Of a stretch of 64,000 nt of DNA, positions 23,583 to 32,447 are shown piece by piece. The notes beneath the pieces are model-generated. The model was not told the origin of the DNA, ran no database searches, and saw only the letters and a list, made by a program, of their open reading frames with translations. The stretch's first letter is position 1; every line of letters begins with the position of its first letter. Source of the stretch: Chelativorans sp. ZYF759 (GTDB taxonomy: Bacteria > Pseudomonadota > Alphaproteobacteria > Rhizobiales > Rhizobiaceae); assembly GCF_012911015.1 (NCBI RefSeq), contig NZ_WVVV01000003.1, positions 480-64,479 on the forward strand, written 5' to 3'. The position numbers were made by a program, and so were the translations under genes.

Positions 23583-26174
23583 ATGCCCGACCTTCTTCTC
23601 GAACTCCGCAGCGAAGAAATTCCCGCCCGCATGCAGCGCAAGGCAGCCGGCGACCTGAAGAAGATGGTCACCGACGGGCTGGTGGAAGCGGGGCTGACCT
23701 ATGAGGCGGCGAGCGAATACTGGACGCCGCGCCGGCTGGCGCTCGACATCCGCGGCGTGACCGCGCGGTCGAAGGACGTGCGCGAGGAGATCAAGGGCCC
23801 GCCGACAAAAGCGCCCGAACAGGCGATCCAGGGTTTTGTGCGCAAGACGGGGCTGGCCTCGATCGAGGACGCGCAGATCCAGAGCGATCCCAAGAAGGGC
23901 GATTTCTACGTGGCGGTGATCGAGAAGCCGGGCCGCGGGGCGGAAGAGATCGTGGCCGAGATCATGCCGGCCATCATCCGCGACTTTCCCTGGCCGAAAT
24001 CGATGCGCTGGGGCGCGGCCTCGGCGAAGCCGGGAAGCCTGCGCTGGGTGCGGCCGCTGCAATCGATCCTGTGCACCTTCGGGCCGGAGACCGAGGAACC
24101 GGTGGTGGTCGATTTCGAGGTCGACGGGATCCGTGCGGGCAATGTGACCTATGGCCATCGCTTCCACGCACCGGCCGAAATCACCGTGCGCCGCTTCGAC
24201 GACTATGTTGCCAAGCTGGAGGCGGCGAAGGTGATCCTCGACGCCGAACGGCGCAAGCGCATCATCTTCGATGACGCCAAGAACCTGGCCTTCGCATCGG
24301 GGCTGGAGCTGGTGGAGGACGAGGGGCTGCTGGAAGAGGTCGCGGGGCTGGTCGAATGGCCGGTCGTGCTGCTCGGCGAATTCGAGCGGGAATTCCTCGA
24401 CATTCCCGACGAGGTGATCCGGCTGACCATCCGGGCGAACCAGAAATGTTTTGTGACGCGGCCGCTGCACCCCTCATCCGGCCCTTCGGGCCACCTTCTC
24501 CCACAAGGGGAGAAGGAAGGGCGCGGCGGCGCGGCCGGCTTCCCCTCTCCCCTTGTGGGAGAGGGTGGATCGGCGCGCAGCGCCGAGACGGGTGAGGGGT
24601 CCCTCGGCCTCACCAACCGTTTTGTCATCACCTCCAACATCGAGGCGACCGATGGCGGAACGGTGATCGCGCATGGCAATGGCAAGGTGGTGCGGGCCAG
24701 GCTGTCGGATGCCGTGCATTTCTGGAAGACAGACCAGGCGGACCTGCCCGACCGGGGCAAGCTGATGGCGTCGGCGGAAAAGCTCGGGCTGGATCTTAAA
24801 AAGCCGCTCGACCAGCGCATGGCCCGCCTCGACCAGCTGGGCGTGACCTTCCATGCCAAGCTTGGCACGCAGGGCGAGCGCGTGGAGCGCATCATGCGGC
24901 TGGCGGGCGAGATTGCGCCGCTGGTCGGCGCCGATCCGATTGAGGCGCGCCGCGCGGCCCTGCTCGCCAAGGCCGATCTGCAGACCGAGATGGTGGGCGA
25001 GTTCCCCGAGCTCCAGGGCGCGATGGGCCGCAAATATGCTTTGCTGCAGGGCGAGGACCCGGCGGTGGCGGCGGCCATCGAGGAGCATTACCGGCCGCTG
25101 GGACCATCGGATGTCGTGCCGACGGAGCCGGTGTCCATCGCCGTGGCGCTGGCCGACAAGCTCGACACGCTGGTGGGCTTTTGGGCCATCGACGAGAAGC
25201 CGACGGGGTCGAAGGATCCCTATGCGCTGCGGCGGGCGGCGCTGGGGGTGATCCGGATTGTGGTGGAGAATGGGGTAAGGCTCAGGATTGGTGAAGCAGC
25301 ATATACGGCATATGCCAGCAAGCTTGAGCAGTGGGCTGTTTCGTACCTCGCTCGTTATCGAATCAAACCCGACAATCCGAAGGTGACCGCACTGACCGAT
25401 TTCATGGCAAATGGTCAGTTTGCAGGTTTGCAGGCGGTCCTAAACAAGGCAAATGCAGGACACCTGCTTTTGGCCGACCCTTCGACCCTCGAGAATCCGC
25501 GCGACACGCTCTATCAGGAACTCGTATCGACGATCCGACTATCGTCTGACCTCCTCTCCTTCTTCCTCGACCGCCTGAAGGTGTATCTCCGCGACAAGGG
25601 TGCAAGGCACGATCTGATCGACGCGGTGCTGGCGAGTGGGGCTCACCTCCCCCTTGATGGGGGAGGTCGCGCCGAAGGCGCAGGAGGGGGTGAAGGCCAC
25701 CCCACCCCGGCGCTCCGCGCCGACCCTCCCCATCAAGGGGAGGGTGGGGGTAACGACGACCTGCTCCTCATCGTCCGCCGCGTTCAGGCGCTGTCGGAGC
25801 TGCTCGACACCGAGAACGGCAAGAATCTGGTGGCCGGCACCAAGCGCGCGGCCAACATCCTGGCGGCCGAGGAGAAGAAGGGCACGGCGATTGCCGAAGC
25901 CGTCGATCCCGCGCTGTTCAGCGATGCAGCCGAGACGCGGCTGTTCGAGGCGGTGAATCAGGCCGAGAACAAAGCCGGCCAAGCGATTCAAAACCAAGAC
26001 TTTTCGGCCGCCATGGTCGCGCTTGCAGCTTTGCGTGAACCCGTTGATTCATTCTTCGAGGATGTTCTCGTGAATGATGAGGATCAGGCGGTGCGTGCCA
26101 ACCGGCTGGCGCTGCTCGCGCGCATCCGGGCGGCCACCGGCCAGGTCGCGGATTTCTCGAAGATCGCCGGCTAG
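23583..26174 (+). CDS. glyS: Glycyl-tRNA synthetase beta subunit, with in-frame repeat insertions
   Basis: 863 residues, well above the roughly 690-760 usual for GlyS. It supplies the tRNA-binding part of the alpha2-beta2 enzyme. It starts [18 protein letters not shown], standard for the family. Three segments interrupt the conserved order: residues about 296-340 (repeat B, between QKCFVTR and [17 protein letters not shown]), about 568-655 (a less GC-rich stretch between VVENGVRLR and [16 protein letters not shown]), and about 688-722 (repeat A copy 2, between IDAVLASG and [13 protein letters not shown]). All keep the frame, and motifs on both sides are intact, so the enzyme is presumably functional. 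The segment at 568-655 may be lineage-specific rather than inserted. Confidence 0.93.
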   Translation: MPDLLLELRSEEIPARMQRKAAGDLKKMVTDGLVEAGLTYEAASEYWTPRRLALDIRGVTARSKDVREEIKGPPTKAPEQAIQGFVRKTGLASIEDAQIQSDPKKGDFYVAVIEKPGRGAEEIVAEIMPAIIRDFPWPKSMRWGAASAKPGSLRWVRPLQSILCTFGPETEEPVVVDFEVDGIRAGNVTYGHRFHAPAEITVRRFDDYVAKLEAAKVILDAERRKRIIFDDAKNLAFASGLELVEDEGLLEEVAGLVEWPVVLLGEFEREFLDIPDEVIRLTIRANQKCFVTRPLHPSSGPSGHLLPQGEKEGRGGAAGFPSPLVGEGGSARSAETGEGSLGLTNRFVITSNIEATDGGTVIAHGNGKVVRARLSDAVHFWKTDQADLPDRGKLMASAEKLGLDLKKPLDQRMARLDQLGVTFHAKLGTQGERVERIMRLAGEIAPLVGADPIEARRAALLAKADLQTEMVGEFPELQGAMGRKYALLQGEDPAVAAAIEEHYRPLGPSDVVPTEPVSIAVALADKLDTLVGFWAIDEKPTGSKDPYALRRAALGVIRIVVENGVRLRIGEAAYTAYASKLEQWAVSYLARYRIKPDNPKVTALTDFMANGQFAGLQAVLNKANAGHLLLADPSTLENPRDTLYQELVSTIRLSSDLLSFFLDRLKVYLRDKGARHDLIDAVLASGAHLPLDGGGRAEGAGGGEGHPTPALRADPPHQGEGGGNDDLLLIVRRVQALSELLDTENGKNLVAGTKRAANILAAEEKKGTAIAEAVDPALFSDAAETRLFEAVNQAENKAGQAIQNQDFSAAMVALAALREPVDSFFEDVLVNDEDQAVRANRLALLARIRAATGQVADFSKIAG
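24470..24602. repeat. Palindromic repeat, family B, inside glyS
   Basis: About 133 bp containing CATCCGGCCCTTCGGGCCACC, then CTTCTCCCACAAGGGGAGAAGG, then CCCCTCTCCCCTTGTGGGAGAGG, so several nested inverted repeats. Translated in the glyS frame it gives a Gly/Pro/Ser-rich stretch ([20 protein letters not shown] and onward). It does not resemble GlyS and differs from family A in sequence but not in style. Confidence 0.8.
25644..25746. repeat. Palindromic repeat, family A, copy 2, inside glyS
   Basis: Begins CACCTCCCCCTTGATGGGGGAGG and ends ACCCTCCCCATCAAGGGGAGGGT, matching copy 1 at 23455-23573 at both ends; the central part is 16 bp shorter. In the glyS frame it is read [18 protein letters not shown]..., compared with [18 protein letters not shown] in the DUF559 pseudogene, so both copies are in the same reading frame of their host genes. 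Confidence 0.85.
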
Positions 26175-26749
26175 AGACGCCGGTCGACCGGCGGCGCCGG
26201 TTCCGGACGGGACGAAGCCGACGGGCTTGAGGAGCCGCGTGCGGAACCACCGTTGCTGACGGGAGGCGCGGCTGAAGTCCGGCTGGGCTCAGACGGCCTT
26301 TCGGGTGGCGATGCTTGCTGCTGCGCGGGCGCAGCGGCGGCCGGCGCGGCCTGCATGCCCGGGAAGGCCATTCCGACAAGGCCGCCGCGAATGACCATCG
26401 GCGAGAGTTCGCGGGCGACCTGACGCGGGGCGGTGTCGATGGGTTTCGTTTCGGGTCCGATGGAAGCGATGCTGCGGGGCGAGGTCGCATCATCCGGGGC
26501 CGGCGGCATGGCGGTGATCGAGGTGCTGACCGAGACGTAGCGCGGCGCGGCGATGACCCGGGGCTCCTCGCTTCCATTGCTGGCGGTGATGGTCGCGTCG
26601 ACCGGCAGGGCAATTTCGCGTGCCTCGTCCATGACCAGGAAGGACGGGCCGCTGCCGGTCTCGATGGGGGCGGGGCTGAGGAAGGATCCGGCGGCGGCGC
26701 CCGACAGGATCGTGCCCGTCAGGAGCGTTCCAGCAAGAATGCGCAACAC
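26171..26749 (-). CDS. Proline/alanine/serine-rich putative exported protein
   Basis: 192 residues from a GTG at 26749 with GGAG nine bases upstream. The N-terminus ([22 protein letters not shown]) looks like a signal peptide or anchor. The mature part is predicted disordered and rich in Ala, Pro and Ser, ending [14 protein letters not shown]. No domain is recognised. Its stop overlaps the stop of glyS: the two genes share the CTAG at 26171-26174. A low-complexity protein of this sort diverges fast, so absence of recognisable homology is unsurprising. Confidence 0.6.
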   Translation of the reverse strand: MLRILAGTLLTGTILSGAAAGSFLSPAPIETGSGPSFLVMDEAREIALPVDATITASNGSEEPRVIAAPRYVSVSTSITAMPPAPDDATSPRSIASIGPETKPIDTAPRQVARELSPMVIRGGLVGMAFPGMQAAPAAAAPAQQQASPPERPSEPSRTSAAPPVSNGGSARGSSSPSASSRPEPAPPVDRRL

Positions 26750-26890
26750 GATATCTGTCTCCGAACATTTCCCGGCCGGCGACCGTCCGCCCACCTTCGA
26801 CACTGGAAAAATTGGCAAAGCCTAGCGGCTGCGGGTTAACGAATGCTATGGAACGCCGCCGCCCGCCGGGCGGCCCGCAACGAGGGTTCC

Positions 26891-27865
26891 GTGGCCGATA
26901 TCCTGAAGACTGATGACGCGCTGGACGCAGCCCTCGCCATCCTGGCGCGCGGCGGCATCGTGGCCGTGCCGACGGAAACCGTCTACGGGCTGGCCGGCGA
27001 CGCCACGAATGGCGCGGCGGTGGCGCGCATCTTCGAGGCCAAGCGCCGGCCGCATTTCAACCCGCTGATCGCCCATGTGGCCGACATGGCAATGGCCGAG
27101 CGGCTGGCGGAATTCGATCCCGTCTCGCGCCAGCTGGCGGCGGCCTTCTGGCCGGGGCCGCTGACGCTGGTGCTGCGGCTCAAGGCGAATTCGCCCATCC
27201 ACCCGCTGGTCACGGCCGGCCTGCCGACCGTGGCGCTCAGGATGCCCGGCGGTTTCGCGCATGAGCTGATCGCCGCCTTCGGCCGGCCGCTGGCCGCCCC
27301 CAGCGCCAATTCATCGGGGCGCATCACGGCCACGACGGCCGAGGCGGTTGCCGCCGACCTGGGCGACAGGCTGGAACTGATCGTCGATGGCGGGGCGACG
27401 CCGGTGGGTCTGGAATCGACCATCGTGAAGGCGGAAGCTTCCGGCGTGCGCGTGCTTCGGCCAGGCGGCATCGCAGCGGACGCGATCGAGACGGCGGCGG
27501 GCGTGAGGCTGCTGCGCGAGGCGACACACGGCATCCAGGCGCCCGGCATGCTCGCCTCGCATTACGCGCCGGGTGCGGCGGTGAGGCCGAACGCGCAGGA
27601 CGTTCGCGAAGGCGAGGCGCTGCTGGCCTTCGGGCCGGAGCGGATCGAAGGCGCGGCGCGGGCGGTCGCGGTCATGAACCTGTCGGCGAGGGGTGATCTG
27701 CGCGAGGCGGCCGCCCATCTCTTCTCCTATCTGGCCGAACTCGACCGTTCGGGCGCGGCCACCATCGCCGTCGAACCCGTGCCCAGCGAGGGCCTGGGCG
27801 AGGCGATCAACGACCGGCTGGCACGGGCGGCAGCCCCGCGTGACGGAACGGATGCGGGGGACTAG
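26891..27865 (+). CDS. L-threonylcarbamoyladenylate synthase (Sua5/YrdC/YwlC family)
   Basis: 324 residues from a GTG at 26891 (GAGGG just upstream); an ATG at 26843 would add 16 residues. It makes threonylcarbamoyl-AMP for the t6A37 modification of ANN-decoding tRNAs. The YrdC domain (about 5-195) shows PTETVYGLAGDA, the KRRPHFNPLIAH nucleotide/bicarbonate motif, WPGPLTLVL and PSANSSGRITAT. A C-terminal Sua5 domain (about 215-320) follows a linker containing GMLASHYAPGA, so this is the longer Sua5 form. The dehydrogenase gene begins 1 bp after its stop. Confidence 0.93.
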   Translation: MADILKTDDALDAALAILARGGIVAVPTETVYGLAGDATNGAAVARIFEAKRRPHFNPLIAHVADMAMAERLAEFDPVSRQLAAAFWPGPLTLVLRLKANSPIHPLVTAGLPTVALRMPGGFAHELIAAFGRPLAAPSANSSGRITATTAEAVAADLGDRLELIVDGGATPVGLESTIVKAEASGVRVLRPGGIAADAIETAAGVRLLREATHGIQAPGMLASHYAPGAAVRPNAQDVREGEALLAFGPERIEGAARAVAVMNLSARGDLREAAAHLFSYLAELDRSGAATIAVEPVPSEGLGEAINDRLARAAAPRDGTDAGD

Positions 27866-27866
27866 C

Positions 27867-29282
27867 ATGGCGGAGATGGACAGCCTCCTTTCCCGTTTCG
27901 CGGCCATTGTCGGCGACAACAACGCGCTGAGCGAGCCGGACGATATCAGCCCCTACCTCGCCGAACCACGCGACCTGTTTCACGGGCGCGCCGCGATGGT
28001 GCTGCGGCCGGGGACGACGGCGGAAGTGGCGGCCATTCTCAAGCTTGCCAGCGAGACCGGCACGCCTGTGGTGCCGCAGGGCGGGAACACGGGTCTCGTC
28101 GGCGGGCAGATCCCGGACCGGGCAGGGCGGGCGGTGATCGTGTCGCTGTCGCGCATGAATGCCATCCGGGAGATCGACGTCGCTTCCCGGACGGCGACGG
28201 TGGAGGCCGGCGTGGTGCTGCAGCGCCTCCAGGAGGCGGCCGACGAGGCGGGGCTTCTCTTCCCGCTCTCGCTGGGCGCGCAGGGCTCGTGCCAGATCGG
28301 CGGCAATCTGTCTTCCAATGCGGGCGGCACCGGCGCGCTGGTCCATGGCAGCGCGCGCGACCTCTGCCTGGGGCTGGAGGTGGTGCTGCCGACCGGCGAG
28401 GTGCTGGACGATCTGCGCAAGCTCAAGAAGGACAATACCGGCTACGATCTCAAGAACCTGTTTGTCGGCGCGGAAGGCACGCTCGGCATCATCACGGCGG
28501 CGGTCGTGAAGCTGGTGCCGAAGCCCAGGGGAAGGGAACTGGCGTGGATCGGGCTGGAGAACCCGAAAGCCGCGCTGGAGCTTTTCGGCCGCGCGCAGGA
28601 GCGGGCGGGCGCGGCGTTGACGGCGTTCGAACTGGCGGGCCGCAACGCGCTGGAATTCGTGTTGCGCCACCGCGACGGCGCGGCCGATCCGCTGGCCTCG
28701 CGCCATCCCTGGTACGTGCTGGCGGAGATATCGTCGGGGCGTTCGCCCGAGGATGCGCGGACGCTGATGGAGGAAATACTGGGCGACGGGCTGGAGCGCG
28801 GGCTGCTTGCCGACGCGGCCCTGGCGCAAAGCCTCGCCCAGCAGGCGGCCTTCTGGCATCTGCGCGAGGAGATGTCCTGGGCCCAGAAGCCCGAGGGCGC
28901 CTCGATCAAGCACGACATCTCGGTGCCGGTGGCCGCGATCCCCGATTTCATCGAGAAGGCGGGCGAGGCGGTGGCGCATGTCTCGGCCGAAGCGCGCGTC
29001 GTGTGTTTCGGGCACATGGGCGACGGCAATCTGCACTACAACGTCTCGCAGCCCGTGGGCGCGGAGCGGGACAGCTTCCTGGCGCTCTACCGCGACATGA
29101 ACGACGCGGTGCACGCCGTGGTGCGCGCGTTCGAAGGCTCGTTCTCGGCCGAGCACGGCATCGGCTCGATGAAGCGCGACGAACTTGCCCGCACCGCGCC
29201 GCCCGTCGCGCTCGACCTGATGCGGCGGGTGAAGACGGCGTTCGACCCCGCGGGGATCATGAACCCCGGCAAGGTGATCTGA
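27867..29282 (+). CDS. FAD-binding oxidoreductase of the D-2-hydroxyglutarate/D-lactate dehydrogenase type
   Basis: 471 residues. The PCMH-type FAD domain has PVVPQGGNTGLVGGQIPD and LSLGAQGSCQIGGNLSSNAGG...YGSARDL-like sequence; the C-terminal half has the FAD-linked oxidase domain with the metal-binding CFGHMGDGNLHYNV and the closing FEGSFSAEHGIGSMKRDEL. This arrangement is typical of D-2-hydroxyacid dehydrogenases (D-2-hydroxyglutarate, D-lactate, glycolate subunit). Without assay data the substrate is open. ATG 27867 follows the Sua5 stop by 1 bp, implying co-transcription. Confidence 0.88.
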   Translation: MAEMDSLLSRFAAIVGDNNALSEPDDISPYLAEPRDLFHGRAAMVLRPGTTAEVAAILKLASETGTPVVPQGGNTGLVGGQIPDRAGRAVIVSLSRMNAIREIDVASRTATVEAGVVLQRLQEAADEAGLLFPLSLGAQGSCQIGGNLSSNAGGTGALVHGSARDLCLGLEVVLPTGEVLDDLRKLKKDNTGYDLKNLFVGAEGTLGIITAAVVKLVPKPRGRELAWIGLENPKAALELFGRAQERAGAALTAFELAGRNALEFVLRHRDGAADPLASRHPWYVLAEISSGRSPEDARTLMEEILGDGLERGLLADAALAQSLAQQAAFWHLREEMSWAQKPEGASIKHDISVPVAAIPDFIEKAGEAVAHVSAEARVVCFGHMGDGNLHYNVSQPVGAERDSFLALYRDMNDAVHAVVRAFEGSFSAEHGIGSMKRDELARTAPPVALDLMRRVKTAFDPAGIMNPGKVI

Positions 29283-29452
29283 GCTTCAGGTCGCATTTCG
29301 ATAACCATCTGGAAAATCCAGCAAAATTTAACCGAACTTCTTAAGCGCGGCGGTAAGGGTCGGCGCCTAGTCTCACCCCCATAACGAGGCGGAAAAATCC
29401 GCCCGCGAGAGACCTGACAGGGCTCTCAGGAGAGACAGGAAGGCGCAGACCT

Positions 29453-30016
29453 ATGAATGCAGGGCTCAAACCCGTGTGGGCCGGCCGCAACATGCGGCTT
29501 GATCCGTTCCGGCTGCCGCAGGCGGTCAGTTATGCCACCCGCGACGATTTCGGCGACGTCACCTTCATGATCGACAAGCGGGGCGCGACGGTGAAGCGGA
29601 TGCTGTCGGGCAGCCGGCTCCCGGCGACGGTGATCCTGCCCGCCAACGCCTTCAAGGGCGTGGCCGCGCGTGCCATCGAGGACGAGGACGGCGCGGTGAC
29701 GGTCACCCTCGAACTCATGCATCACGACCCCATGCTGAGCGTGCCGCTGCTGGTTGCCGACGATCTCGACGACGTGGCCGCCGACTGGCGCACCTGGGCG
29801 GAAGCCTATCGCCTGCCGATGCTGCTGGTGGAGGCCGACGGCGTGGCCCGCCCGCTCGAGGAAAGCCTGGGCGAGGTCAAGGTCGCCAAACCGGTTCAGC
29901 GCCGCAAGGGCCGCCTGACGCTTGGCCGTCGCCCCCGCTTCCTGGCGCGGCGCAAGACCGGCAAGCTCGGCCTGCGGCTGATGGTGGACGGCGAGGAGAT
30001 CATCGCCCGGCGGTGA
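29453..30016 (+). CDS. DUF6101 family protein
   Basis: 187 residues, soluble, with an N-terminal beta-rich region (PVWAGRNMRLDPFRLPQAVSYATRDDFGDVTFMIDKRGATVKRML) and a very basic tail (KPVQRRKGRLTLGRRPRFLARRKTGKLGLRL). It matches my recollection of the DUF6101 family found in Rhizobiales. Function unknown; the basic tail suggests nucleic acid or membrane contact. ATG 29453 has AGGAGAGACAGGAAGG upstream. The 170-bp leader region is AT-richer and probably holds its promoter. Confidence 0.75.
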   Translation: MNAGLKPVWAGRNMRLDPFRLPQAVSYATRDDFGDVTFMIDKRGATVKRMLSGSRLPATVILPANAFKGVAARAIEDEDGAVTVTLELMHHDPMLSVPLLVADDLDDVAADWRTWAEAYRLPMLLVEADGVARPLEESLGEVKVAKPVQRRKGRLTLGRRPRFLARRKTGKLGLRLMVDGEEIIARR

Positions 30017-30034
30017 TCTCGGAGACGCGCGCGG

Positions 30035-30634
30035 CTATTTCAGCTTCTGCGGATAGATCGTCTCGCCGCGCGCGAGCATGGCGACGAAGTCGGCGACCTT
30101 CTTCCGGCGTCCGGCTTCGGTCTTCATGTTGTGAAGGCGGAAGGCGAGCGCGAAACGGTTCTGGGCCGAGAGCATTTCCAGCATCGCGCTTGCTGCAGGC
30201 TCGGCCTCGATCGCGGCGATGAGGTCGTCCGGAAGAACCATGTCCTTGCCGCTGGCATAGGCCCGCTCCCAGCGCCCGTCCGCCTTGGCGGCCTCGACAT
30301 GGGCAAGCCCGTGTCCCGTCATCCGGCCTTCCTCGATCAGCCGTGCGACATTGTCGACATTGATCCTGCTCCAGATGCTTTTGCGGCCGCGTGGCGTATA
30401 GCGCTGGAGGAAGCTCTTTTCGTCGAAGCCCTTGCGGATGCCGTCGATCCAGCCCCAGCACAAAACGACGTCGATCGCCTCCTTGGCGGTGATAGATTTC
30501 AGCCCTGACCCGACCTTGTGGATCTTGATCCAGATTTCGTCGGCCTTGTCGTGGTTTTCGCCGAGCCAGCGGTAGAAGGTGTCGGCATCGACGAATTCGC
30601 GGATCTTTGCGGGGTCGACGAAGACTGGGGCCAT
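30035..30634 (-). CDS. YdeI/OmpD-associated family protein
   Basis: 199 residues. The N-terminal FVDADTFYRWLGENHDKADEIWIKIHKVGSG, the central CWGWIDGIRKGFDEKSFLQRYTPRGRKSIWSRINVDNV and the C-terminal RLHNMKTEAGRRKKVADFVAMLARGE are diagnostic of the YdeI family (bacteriocin-protection type). No enzymatic activity is established for these small cytoplasmic proteins. It lies 7 bp downstream of ubiA on the same strand, so it may share that transcript. Confidence 0.85.
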   Translation of the reverse strand: MAPVFVDPAKIREFVDADTFYRWLGENHDKADEIWIKIHKVGSGLKSITAKEAIDVVLCWGWIDGIRKGFDEKSFLQRYTPRGRKSIWSRINVDNVARLIEEGRMTGHGLAHVEAAKADGRWERAYASGKDMVLPDDLIAAIEAEPAASAMLEMLSAQNRFALAFRLHNMKTEAGRRKKVADFVAMLARGETIYPQKLK

Positions 30635-30641
30635 GGGGATC

Positions 30642-31592
30642 CTATGGAAGGAAGGCGCCGACCAGCAGCCCGCCGAAGATCAGCCAGCCCACGATCGAGT
30701 TCGACTGGAAAAGCTTCAGGCACTGATCGCCGTCGTCGATGTCCAGGACGCGGATCTGATAGCCCATGTGGAGAGCGGCGGCCGCCAGACCGACATAGGC
30801 GAGCGCCGGCACGCCGGCTGACCAGAAGGCGAGCGCGAAGAGAACGAGGGCGCCCGTGTAGAGCAGGGCGAGCGCAGGTTTCGTCTTCTCGCCGAAGAGC
30901 CGCGCCGTGGAGCGCACGCCGACCAGCGCGTCGTCCTCCTTGTCCTGATGGGCATAGATCGTGTCGTAGCCGATGACCCACAGGATCGAGCCGACATAGA
31001 GCAGGGCGGGCGCCATCGCGAGGCTGCCGAAATGGCCGGCCCAGCCCATCCATGCGCCCCAGGAGAAGGCAAAGCCGAGAAAGAGCTGCGGCCAGTCGGT
31101 GAATCGTTTTGCAAATGGGTAGATCGCCACGGTCAGAAGCGAGGCCACCCCGACGCCGATTGCGAACCAGTTGAACTGCAGGAGGACGACGAGGCCGACG
31201 AGGCATTGCGCCAAGAGGAAGGCCCAGGCCTGGCGGCGCGTGGCCTGGCCGGAGGGAAGCGGCCGCGAGCGCGTCCGCGCGACCTTCTCGTCGATGTCCT
31301 GGTCGACGATGTCGTTATAGGTGCAGCCCGCGCCCCGCATGGCGATGGCGCCGATCATGAACAGGGTAAGGTGGAAGGGGAGTTGCCAGGAGAGCATCCC
31401 GGCGGGTGCGGCAACGGCAAGGGCTGCCGACCACCAGCATGGCCACATCAACAGCCACCAGCCGATTGGCCGGTCCCAGCGGGCGAGCTGCGCGAAGGGC
31501 CAGAGCCCGCGTGGCAGGGCGCGGTAGACCCAATGCCCGGTCGGGGCATCCGCCACGCGCCCGCGCGCCTCTTTCGACTGGATGGTGTCCAT
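30642..31592 (-). CDS. ubiA: 4-hydroxybenzoate polyprenyltransferase
   Basis: 316-residue polytopic membrane protein with about eight helices. UbiA attaches the polyprenyl tail to 4-hydroxybenzoate in ubiquinone synthesis. Both aspartate motifs that bind Mg-diphosphate are present: CTYNDIVDQDIDEKVARTRSRPLPSG (about 90-115) and the YDTIYAHQDKEDDALVGVRS loop (about 208-227). ATG 31592 is the natural start. The prenyl donor would come from the polyprenyl diphosphate synthase at 7.7 kb. Confidence 0.95.
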   Translation of the reverse strand: MDTIQSKEARGRVADAPTGHWVYRALPRGLWPFAQLARWDRPIGWWLLMWPCWWSAALAVAAPAGMLSWQLPFHLTLFMIGAIAMRGAGCTYNDIVDQDIDEKVARTRSRPLPSGQATRRQAWAFLLAQCLVGLVVLLQFNWFAIGVGVASLLTVAIYPFAKRFTDWPQLFLGFAFSWGAWMGWAGHFGSLAMAPALLYVGSILWVIGYDTIYAHQDKEDDALVGVRSTARLFGEKTKPALALLYTGALVLFALAFWSAGVPALAYVGLAAAALHMGYQIRVLDIDDGDQCLKLFQSNSIVGWLIFGGLLVGAFLP

Positions 31593-31642
31593 GAGGATTC
31601 AAGTGGCAGGGGTCAGTGGGGACGTCAAGGCTCCACGAGACT

Positions 31643-31681
31643 TTGCCAATGCTGGGATTGAGTGCTATATATCAAAGATAT
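31643..31681 (+). promoter_or_regulatory. Promoter and candidate operator of the VapBC-1 module
   Basis: TTGCCA (31643-31648) and TATATA (31666-31671) are spaced by 17 bases, a good sigma-70-type match. An inverted repeat ATATC-AAA-GATAT (31669-31681) overlaps the -10 region and would suit autorepression by the antitoxin-toxin complex. Confidence 0.5.
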
Positions 31682-31701
31682 GCAGCATCTGGAGATGTGC
31701 G

Positions 31702-31947
31702 ATGACGGACACCGCGAAAGTCTTCTGGTCCGGCCGCTCGCAGGCCGTACGCCTTCCACGCGACTATCGTTTCGAAGCGGAGGAAGTGCGCATCAGGAGA
31801 CGCGGCAGGGCCGTGATACTGGAGCCATTGGTCGAGGACTGGGCATGGCTTGACGGACTGGCAGGCGATCTGGATGAGGATTTCGAGAAAGCGGCGAGCG
31901 AAGAGATAGAGGCTCAGGCGAGGCCGGACCTGGACTTCTTCCGCTGA
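31702..31947 (+). CDS. vapB: VapB-family antitoxin (AbrB-like)
   Basis: 81 residues. The N-terminal AbrB/MazE-like swapped hairpin reads AKVFWSGRSQAVRLPRDYRFEAEEVRIRRRG, the standard VapB signature. The acidic C-terminal tail (LDGLAGDLDEDFEKAASEE...PDLDFFR) would wrap the toxin. ATG 31702 is chosen because the AbrB domain starts there; the longer frame upstream overlaps the promoter. It overlaps the vapC start by one base (TGATG). Confidence 0.9.
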   Translation: MTDTAKVFWSGRSQAVRLPRDYRFEAEEVRIRRRGRAVILEPLVEDWAWLDGLAGDLDEDFEKAASEEIEAQARPDLDFFR

Positions 31948-32339
31948 TGTATCTGCTCGACACCAATGCGGTGATCGCGGCGCTGAAAGGGCACGCCGGC
32001 CTGTTGGCGCGCATTCGCGGCCAGAAGACACAGGACGTCTGCGTATCTTCCATCGTTCTCCATGAACTCTACTACGGCGCCTTTCGAAGTGCGCGGCTCG
32101 AAGCCAATCTGCAGCGGGTGGATGCTCTTCAGTTCCAGGTCGTCGACTTTGACAGGGAGGACGCGAGAAAGGCTGGGGAGGTTCGTGCCGTGCTGCCGGC
32201 ATCCGGTTCGCCGATCGGGCCCTACGACGTGCTGATCGCTGGGCAGGCGCTGTCGCGGGAACTGACGCTCGTTTCACGCAATAGGCGTGAGTTTGTCCGC
32301 GTGCCGGAATTGCGCCTCGAAGATTGGGAGACGGGTTAG
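31947..32339 (+). CDS. vapC: VapC-family PIN-domain ribonuclease toxin
   Basis: 130 residues. PIN-domain acidic residues are in place: LLDTNAVIAAL (Asp5), SSIVLHELYYGAF (Glu near 41) and PIGPYDVLIAGQA (Asp near 92), followed by LVSRNRREFVRVPELRLEDW. VapC toxins cleave tRNA or rRNA in a Mg-dependent way. Translationally coupled to its antitoxin. The pair sits between ubiA and purD. Confidence 0.92.
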   Translation: MYLLDTNAVIAALKGHAGLLARIRGQKTQDVCVSSIVLHELYYGAFRSARLEANLQRVDALQFQVVDFDREDARKAGEVRAVLPASGSPIGPYDVLIAGQALSRELTLVSRNRREFVRVPELRLEDWETG

Positions 32340-32447
32340 ACTTGATTGGCCGTTGTGCATAACCCTGCCGCGGGGCCAAGCTGATTGACCGGGTCGACAT
32401 CGCGCCTTAACCGGACGACCAGCAAAGCGCTTGGAGACTCCTTTTCC

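Noticed and set aside
24470-25746. glyS as a pseudogene because of repeat insertions
   Set aside because: The frame is intact through both repeats and all conserved blocks around them are retained; no second glyS is visible in the window.
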